Assembly: GCF_003481705.1 (NCBI RefSeq)
Contig: NZ_QULN01000009.1
Coordinates: 1 to 64,000 of the forward strand
DNA: 64,000 bases
Direction of reading: 5' to 3'
From: Butyricicoccus sp. OM04-18BH
Lineage (GTDB): Bacteria > Bacillota > Clostridia > Oscillospirales > Butyricicoccaceae
Part shown: positions 59,129 to 64,000 of the stretch, in pieces
How positions within the stretch are numbered: position 1 is the first letter of the stretch
Layout: each line of letters begins with the position of its first letter
The notes under the pieces: generated by a model
Told to the model about the DNA's origin: nothing
Databases searched by the model: none
What the model saw: only the letters and a program-made list of their open reading frames with translations
Translations under genes and position numbers: made by a program

Positions 59129-59677
59129 TCAGTCCTTAAAGATAAACGCCGGGATAGGCGGGTCGTTTCTGCGGTTCGCCCAGTCGCAGACGAGCACGCT
59201 GTATTTGCGGTCATCGAGTGTTTTCAGGTGTGCAAGCAGCGCATCGCGCTCGCCGTAGCCGTTCTCGCCGCCGTAATAGATTGCGAGCGCCATCACGCCG
59301 CCGGGCTTCAGCAGGCGCAGACCGGCGTTTACTGCTTCGATGGACGAGTCAGCCTGCGTGAAGATATGCGGGTCGCCGCCCGGCAGGCGGCCGAAATTGA
59401 AAACGATGCAGTCCACGCTTTCCGGCGCGGCATAGCTTTCCATATGGGCGTGGCTGTCGAGGTGAACCTCGGCGTGCTTTCCCTCCCGCGCGAGCAGTTC
59501 ATTTGTCTGGCGGACAGCATCCTCCTGCACATCGAATGCGAGGACGCGGCCGCCTTCCCCCGCAAGCTCGCAGAGCAGCGCCGTGTCGCGGCCCCTGCCG
59601 GCTGTTGCATCGATGCAGAACGCGCCCGGCTTTACCGTGCGGCGAAGAAAATCGTGCACAATGGATAATGTATTCAT
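59129..59677 (-). CDS. mnmM: tRNA methyltransferase MnmM-like (YtqB)
   Basis: 182 residues, ATG 59677 with GGAGGATT upstream. Motifs: GAFCIDATAGRGRDTALLCE (SAM site, about 18-37), VLAFDVQEDAVRQT, VDCIVFNFGRLPGGD (NFG-LPGGD is characteristic) and GVMALAIYYGGENGYGERDAL. The family methylates the wobble modification of certain tRNAs (nm5s2U to mnm5s2U) in Gram-positives. Length and start fit the family. Confidence 0.85.
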   Translation of the reverse strand: MNTLSIVHDFLRRTVKPGAFCIDATAGRGRDTALLCELAGEGGRVLAFDVQEDAVRQTNELLAREGKHAEVHLDSHAHMESYAAPESVDCIVFNFGRLPGGDPHIFTQADSSIEAVNAGLRLLKPGGVMALAIYYGGENGYGERDALLAHLKTLDDRKYSVLVCDWANRRNDPPIPAFIFKD

Positions 59678-59742
59678 TGAAATCCTCCGATGATTTTGCT
59701 GTCTTTATCATACGGCATTCCTCCATAGCCGTCAAGTCATAA

Positions 59743-59792
59743 AAAGGCCCCGAAAAATCCGGGCATTTCGCCTTTCCTTTCCGGGACCTTGG
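59743..59792 (-). terminator. Terminator of the MATE gene
   Basis: Minus strand: CCCGG-attttt-CGGGG with outer AAGG/CCTT pairing and a TTTTTAT tail, starting 18 bases after the MATE stop. Confidence 0.7.
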
Positions 59793-59809
59793 AGAGAAGT
59801 TATCTGTTT

Positions 59810-61162
59810 TTACGCTCTTGTGACTTTTTTGACCCACTTCCAGCTGTGCAGGCGGATGCCGACCGGGATAGCCTTGTAGAGCTGATCCCATTTCAGCAGG
59901 AAGAACACGGCGACCGGAGGGCACTTCCACCAGAACGCCGCCATCGCGGAGAACGGCACGATGATGCCCCACATGCTGATGAGGTTCATCTTCGCGCTGA
60001 AGCCGGTGTCGCCGCCGCCGCGAATGATGCCGTTATCGCACGCCATCTGATAGGAGGTGCCGACCGTGGTAATGGCGAGCACGAGCATGAACTGACGGGA
60101 CAGGCGGTAGGCGTTTTCGGTCAGGGTGCCGCCGAAGGCCGCAAGGATGGGGCCGCGCAGCAGGAAGATCGCAAGTCCCGAGCACAGTCCGATGGATAGG
60201 AACAGCACCTGGAGCGTCGTGACGAGCGGATGCAGCTTTTTCTCGTTTCCCTCGCCGATCGTGCGGCCGACCACAATGCCCGCCGCGCTCGCCGCGCCGT
60301 AGCAGACGACCGAGAGCACCTGATAGACCTGTACCGAGATCGCGTTCGCCGCCGTAACATCGCCGCCGAGATGACCCAGAATACCGGTCTGGACCATCTG
60401 CGCCACGCCCCAGAGCGCCTGATTGATGAGCACCGGGAGCGAAACCTTCATGTAATCGCGCACGTAGCTCGTGTCGATGTGCAGCAGCTTGCGCAGGTTG
60501 AGATTGAGGACGTTTTCCTTGTATTTGAGGAACCAGATAACGATGAGCAGCTCGACACAGCGTGCGATCAGCGTTGCGCAGGCCGCGCCGCGCACGCCCA
60601 TCTCCGGAAAACCGAGGTTGCCGTAAATCAGCAGATAGTTCAGGCATACATTGATGACGAGCGTCGAGCCGGAGATCATGTAGCCGATTTTAACCACGCC
60701 GATCGAGCGCAGCGACGCGACAAGGATATTCGTGATCGTGAAAATGACGTAGGTGAAGCGGATGATGCTGAAATATTTCGCGCCCTCCGCGATGACGGCC
60801 GGGTCGTTCGAGAGCAGCTGCAAAATCCGCGTCGGCCAGCCGCACACCAGAATGAACAGCAGCACCGCAAGCGCGCCGCCGAAGCGCAGCGCCACACCGA
60901 TGATGTGCGGAATAGGCTCGAGCTTTTTCTTGCCCCAGTACTGCGAGCCCATGACGACCGCGCCCTCGCCCGCGCCGACGACCAGCATCTGAAGCAGGAA
61001 CTGGATCTGGTTGCACAGACTGACGCCGCCCATCGCGTTCTGGCTGTACCGACCGAGCATGAGCGTATCCATCATATTGACGCCGTAGGTCAGCAGATTC
61101 TGCAGCGCCAGAGACAGCGCCAAAATCATAAACGACTTATAAAACGTCTTTTCCTTTATCAT
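59810..61162 (-). CDS. MATE-family multidrug exporter
   Basis: 450 residues from ATG 61162 with GGGGGAG upstream. Twelve predicted spans in two similar halves; typical pieces are LLTYGVNMMDTLMLGRYSQN (about 22-41), CNQIQFLLQMLVVGAGEGAV, and in the second half QALWGVAQMVQTGILGHLGG with AISVQVYQVLSVV. Exchanges cations for small drugs at the membrane. Divergent from the AraC gene at 61359, which probably controls it. Confidence 0.9.
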   Translation of the reverse strand: MIKEKTFYKSFMILALSLALQNLLTYGVNMMDTLMLGRYSQNAMGGVSLCNQIQFLLQMLVVGAGEGAVVMGSQYWGKKKLEPIPHIIGVALRFGGALAVLLFILVCGWPTRILQLLSNDPAVIAEGAKYFSIIRFTYVIFTITNILVASLRSIGVVKIGYMISGSTLVINVCLNYLLIYGNLGFPEMGVRGAACATLIARCVELLIVIWFLKYKENVLNLNLRKLLHIDTSYVRDYMKVSLPVLINQALWGVAQMVQTGILGHLGGDVTAANAISVQVYQVLSVVCYGAASAAGIVVGRTIGEGNEKKLHPLVTTLQVLFLSIGLCSGLAIFLLRGPILAAFGGTLTENAYRLSRQFMLVLAITTVGTSYQMACDNGIIRGGGDTGFSAKMNLISMWGIIVPFSAMAAFWWKCPPVAVFFLLKWDQLYKAIPVGIRLHSWKWVKKVTRA

Positions 61163-61322
61163 ATGGTACTCCCCCAAATCATCCGGCGAAAGAAGAAGTT
61201 TTGCAGGATTTTTTCTTTCTGTACCCCTTGTATTCTCCTCTAGATGTTTCTTTACTAAGATATTACCGAAAATTCATGCCCTTGGCAATAACAAAACACT
61301 GCAATCTATTTATATTTTGTGC

Positions 61323-61328
61323 TATAAT
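61323..61328 (+). promoter_or_regulatory. -10 box for the AraC gene
   Basis: TATAAT at 61323-61328, 30 bases before the start codon, with only a weak -35 (TGCAAT near 61300). A weak promoter is usual for genes that need activation. Confidence 0.45.
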
Positions 61329-61358
61329 GACAGCAGTCACAAAAAGGAGGCCGCCGTC

Positions 61359-62222
61359 ATGAAGGTCACAGAGGAAGCCGGGGTGCTCGCGCGTTCAGAG
61401 CGCTTCTTTGCCACCCCCGGCACGGTCGCGCGCGGACTGTTCTACTACATCACGCGCGCCGGGCATTATTACTATGATGAACATTATGATTTCCGCGACA
61501 ACTGCGAGATCGCGCATCTCGAAAGCCACCGCAACTTCTATCTGCTCTATGTGCGCGCCGGGACGATGTGCGTCCACACCGATCACGAATTTTCGGTCGA
61601 GCGCGGACAGGCTGCGCTCGTGGACTGCCGCAGACCGCACCGCTTTTTCACGCACGGCGACGCAGAAGCGCTCTGGCTGCACTTCGACGGGGCGAACTCG
61701 GGCGCATTTTTTGAGCAGATCATCGCCTTTCATGGCGGCAGACAGGTGTTCACGCCTGCCGCCGCGCTGCATCTCGAGCAGGAGCTTGCGCAGCTCATCC
61801 TTGGCCTGCAGACCGGCGAAACCAGCGAGGTCGAGCGCTCGCAGGCCCTGTACCGCATCCTGTGCGGCCTGCTCCTGCCGCAGCGCGCGCACAGTCCCGC
61901 GGAAAACGATGCAGTCGCGCAGGCGGTGCGCTTCATCGACAGCCATCTGACCGAGGAGCTCCCGGTCCGCAGCATCGCCGCGCACGTCAACCTCAGTACA
62001 TCGCATTTTTCTCGTATTTTCCGCGCCTCGACCGGCTTTTCGCCGCATGAGTATATCATGCTCCACCGTATCGACGAGGCGAAATCGCTGCTGCACTCGA
62101 CCGGCCTTTCGGTCAGCGAGATCGCGTTCCGCGCAGGATTTCGGAGCGAGGTCAATTTTATCGCGGCATTCCGCTCGAAAACCGGCCAGTCCCCCACCCA
62201 GTTTCGAAACAATCTGCTGTAA
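61359..62222 (+). CDS. AraC-family regulator
   Basis: 287 residues from ATG 61359 (AAAAGGAGG upstream). N-terminal cupin-like sensor (SHRNFYLLYVRAGTMCVHTD, LVDCRRPHRFFTHG) and C-terminal double HTH (LPVRSIAAHVNLSTSHFSRI and LSVSEIAFRAGFRSEVNFIA). The conserved GFSPHEY and TGQSPTQFR pieces are present. Divergent from the MATE exporter; a likely activator responding to a small molecule. Confidence 0.9.
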   Translation: MKVTEEAGVLARSERFFATPGTVARGLFYYITRAGHYYYDEHYDFRDNCEIAHLESHRNFYLLYVRAGTMCVHTDHEFSVERGQAALVDCRRPHRFFTHGDAEALWLHFDGANSGAFFEQIIAFHGGRQVFTPAAALHLEQELAQLILGLQTGETSEVERSQALYRILCGLLLPQRAHSPAENDAVAQAVRFIDSHLTEELPVRSIAAHVNLSTSHFSRIFRASTGFSPHEYIMLHRIDEAKSLLHSTGLSVSEIAFRAGFRSEVNFIAAFRSKTGQSPTQFRNNLL

Positions 62223-62234
62223 ACTGCACAAAAA

Positions 62235-62269
62235 AGGGAGAGCACAGCTATTTCCGTGCTCTCCCTTTC
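62235..62269. terminator. Convergent terminator after AraC and Rex genes
   Basis: AAAGGGAGAGCAC (62235-62247) pairs perfectly with GTGCTCTCCCTTT (62257-62269). Same GAGAGCAC stem as other terminators in the window. Confidence 0.85.
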
Positions 62270-62280
62270 GTTTGATCGTC

Positions 62281-62928
62281 TCAGTCCTCGTTCTCCTCAG
62301 CCATGCCGACAAGCTGGCACAGCGTCATAAGGCTGTCCGACAGATGTACATTCTCGACCGGAACACCGAGTCCCTCCAGATGCAGATCCTCGCCCGTGAA
62401 GTTCCACAGGCCGCGGATGCCGCGCTCGACCAGACTGCGCGCGATCGCCGGCGCGTTGCCGCGCGGGATGGTCAGCACCGCAACATCCGGGTGGAGCTCG
62501 TCGATATAGCGTTCAAGTTCTTTTGCGTCCCTCACCTCATAGCCGCCAAAACTGCGGCCGATCAGCTCCGGACTGGCGTCGAATGCACACAGCAGCTCAA
62601 AGCCGCTTGCAGAGAAATTGAAGTTGTTGAGCAGGGCGCGGCCGAGGTTGCCGACGCCCAGAAGGATCGCCGTGCGTCCTGCGCGCAGACCCAGGATCGC
62701 GCCGAGCTCCTCCTGCAGCTTTTCGATATTGTAGCCGTATCCCTGCTGACCGAAGCCGCCGAAGCAGTTGAAATCCTGCCGGATCTGTGACGCCGTCAGT
62801 CCCATCCGCTCGGCCAGTGCGCGCGAGGAGATGCGTTGCGCGCCTTCGGCTTTCAGCTCGCAGATGTTGCGATAATATCGCGGTAAACGCTGAATTACCG
62901 CTTTAGATACCTCTTGCCTGTGTTCCAC
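62281..62928 (-). CDS. rex: Redox-sensing repressor Rex
   Basis: 215 residues from GTG 62928, selected because GGGGAGAG lies just upstream and the length is then normal. N-terminal winged helix (PRYYRNICELKAEGAQRISS, LAERMGLTASQIRQDFNCFG) and a Rossmann domain with ILLGVGNLGRALLNNFNF (NAD binding, about 87-104) and FDASPELIGRSFGG. Senses NADH/NAD ratio and represses fermentation genes. The C-terminal swapped helix is present. Confidence 0.9.
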   Translation of the reverse strand: MEHRQEVSKAVIQRLPRYYRNICELKAEGAQRISSRALAERMGLTASQIRQDFNCFGGFGQQGYGYNIEKLQEELGAILGLRAGRTAILLGVGNLGRALLNNFNFSASGFELLCAFDASPELIGRSFGGYEVRDAKELERYIDELHPDVAVLTIPRGNAPAIARSLVERGIRGLWNFTGEDLHLEGLGVPVENVHLSDSLMTLCQLVGMAEENED

Positions 62929-63031
62929 CGACTCTCCCCTCTCTCCGTCATTTTCTTCCTTTGCTTCCGAGAATGCGCACGTGCCCTGCAAACTCCCTCC
63001 GCAAGGCACGCACCGCTGTTATCAATTTGGA

Positions 63032-64000
63032 TTAAAGCTTTGCGATCGTCTCGAGAACGTAATCCGTGAACTCCTGTGCGGTTGCGCCGGTGTCACGGCC
63101 GGTCACAACGACCTTGCGTTCCTCAACCATGCAGATGTCGAGCGCACGGTCGAGCTTTTTCGCCAGCTCGATTTCGCCGATGTGCTCGAGCAGCATGACG
63201 GCTGCACGCAGCACGGAGGACGGGTCGGCATACTTTGCGCGGCCTTCCTTGACCATGCGCGGTGCAGAGCCGTGGATGGCCTCGAACATTGCGTAGCGCT
63301 TGCCGATATTCGCCGAGCCTGCGGTACCGACGCCGCCCTGGATCTCAGCTGCCTCATCGGTGATGATGTCGCCGTACAGGTTGGGCAGGACAACGACCTT
63401 GAAGTCGCGGCGGCGCTTGTCGTCGAGCAGCTTTGCGGTCATGATGTCGATGTACCAGTCGTCAAAAACGACCTCCGGGTACTCTGCGGCAACCTTCTGG
63501 CAGGTATCGAGGAACTTGCCGTCGGTGGTCTTGATGATATTCGCCTTGGTGACGCAGGAAACGCGGTTCTTGCCGGTCTTGCGTGCGTAATCAAAGGCCA
63601 GACGCGCGATGCGCTCGCAGCCCTGCGAGGTCGCAACGGTGAAGTCGATGAACAGATCGTCGTCGATCTGCACGCCCTGCGAGCCGACAGCGTAGCCGCC
63701 CTCGGTGTTCTCGCGGTAGAACGTCCAGTCGATGCCGAGCTCCGGAACCTTTACCGGACGGACGTTCGCGAACAGGTCGAGACCCTTGCGCATGGCAACA
63801 TTCGCGGACTCAACGTTCGGCCACGGATCGCCCTTGCGCGGGGTCGTGGTAGGGCCCTTCAGGATGACATGGCACTGCTTGAGCTGCTCCATGACGTCGG
63901 GCGGGATCGCACAGCCGAGCTCGGCGCGGCGCTCAATGGTCAGACCGTCGATGACGCGGAACTCGACCTTGCCGGCCTTTACCTTGTCTGCGAGCAGAAC
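63032..64000 (-). CDS. NAD-dependent isocitrate/isopropylmalate-type dehydrogenase (partial)
   Basis: The frame is open to the right edge, so the N-terminus is outside. 322 residues are visible. Typical pieces: VEFRVIDGLTIERRAELG near the edge, LKGPTTTPRKG, YRENTEGGYAVGSQG, the catalytic Lys in CVTKANIIK, VFDDWYIDIMTAKL, NLYGDIITDEAAEIQGGVG and EAIHGSAPRM. In the beta-decarboxylating dehydrogenase family it is closest in look to homo-oligomeric isocitrate dehydrogenases. Likely supplies 2-oxoglutarate. Stop at 63032. Confidence 0.85.
   Translation of the reverse strand, partial: VLLADKVKAGKVEFRVIDGLTIERRAELGCAIPPDVMEQLKQCHVILKGPTTTPRKGDPWPNVESANVAMRKGLDLFANVRPVKVPELGIDWTFYRENTEGGYAVGSQGVQIDDDLFIDFTVATSQGCERIARLAFDYARKTGKNRVSCVTKANIIKTTDGKFLDTCQKVAAEYPEVVFDDWYIDIMTAKLLDDKRRRDFKVVVLPNLYGDIITDEAAEIQGGVGTAGSANIGKRYAMFEAIHGSAPRMVKEGRAKYADPSSVLRAAVMLLEHIGEIELAKKLDRALDICMVEERKVVVTGRDTGATAQEFTDYVLETIAKL

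Overview
The window is a piece of a Gram-positive, low-oxygen gut-type Clostridia chromosome (probably Oscillospirales or a relative). This is inferred from a Rex redox repressor, a CwlD-type cell-wall amidase, a GerMN-domain protein, membrane and soluble 4Fe-4S proteins, strong GGAGG ribosome sites, and mobile elements of types common in gut Firmicutes. Roughly 1-40.2 kb is accessory DNA in several layers. 40.3-64 kb looks like an ordinary, GC-rich core chromosome.

Layout. (1) 1-5.4 kb: the stump of a MobA/VirD2-type relaxase, a hairpin-rich gap, then a leftward cluster of two metallophosphoesterases, an unrecognised protein and a WYL regulator, ending in a gene fragment cut by an IS30 element (5.37-6.55 kb). 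(2) 6.57-19.58 kb: a more AT-rich element with a family B DNA polymerase (split by one frameshift), a Xre repressor, an orphan MazF preceded by a structured leader, an excisionase-like HTH, a protein of four tandem excisionase-like HTH units, and a tyrosine integrase. It ends at a 45-nt 3' fragment of tRNA-Arg(CCT), which marks an att site. The polymerase and the Xre gene share a conserved upstream sequence, so I treat them as one element, resembling the pipolins. Inside it sit a dead IS110 copy, a RelE/Phd pair with a frameshifted toxin, an AbrB-like plus HipA-like kinase pair, and an AAA-ATPase/PD-(D/E)XK protein. (3) 19.67-26.04 kb: a decayed TnpX/ICE-type mobilisation region: serine recombinase with a changed catalytic Arg, relaxase and primase fragments, DUF6471 and DUF6076 proteins, and a twice-frameshifted element gene.

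(4) 26.07-37.35 kb: a compact cargo regulon. A TetR gene is followed by an operon of three SAM methyltransferases, a small membrane protein, a metallo-beta-lactamase-fold protein, two alpha/beta hydrolases, an ATC-hydrolase-like protein, a truncated hydrolase and a fourth methyltransferase, then a heterodimeric ABC exporter. The same perfect palindrome, AGTTAG-N6-CTAACT, lies before the methyltransferase operon and before the ABC operon, so the TetR protein probably controls both. The genes suggest modification or detoxification and export of a small molecule; the substrate cannot be read from sequence. (5) 37.6-40.15 kb: a PLD/DEAD-box/DUF3427 helicase gene that has lost its Walker A and later motifs through internal deletions, next to an intact Nudix gene.

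(6) 40.3-64 kb, core: a NapH-like ferredoxin, a TetR-flavodoxin-acetyltransferase operon with a clear operator/promoter, a phosphopantetheinyl transferase, a LacI regulator, a nuclease lipoprotein, a PepV-type dipeptidase, a ferredoxin, zinc-ribbon membrane proteins, an AIM24-like protein, CwlD, RadA, an HlyD adaptor with FtsX/MacB permease, a Tam-like methyltransferase, aspartate carbamoyltransferase with a C-terminal PyrI-like zinc domain, a GerMN protein, MnmM, a MATE pump divergent from an AraC regulator, Rex, and a partial isocitrate/isopropylmalate-type dehydrogenase at the right edge. Several intergenic stretches (about 1.24-1.54, 22.2-22.5, 43.6-43.75, 44.5-44.74 and 49.56-50.1 kb) are dense runs of short perfect hairpins and are worth study in their own right.
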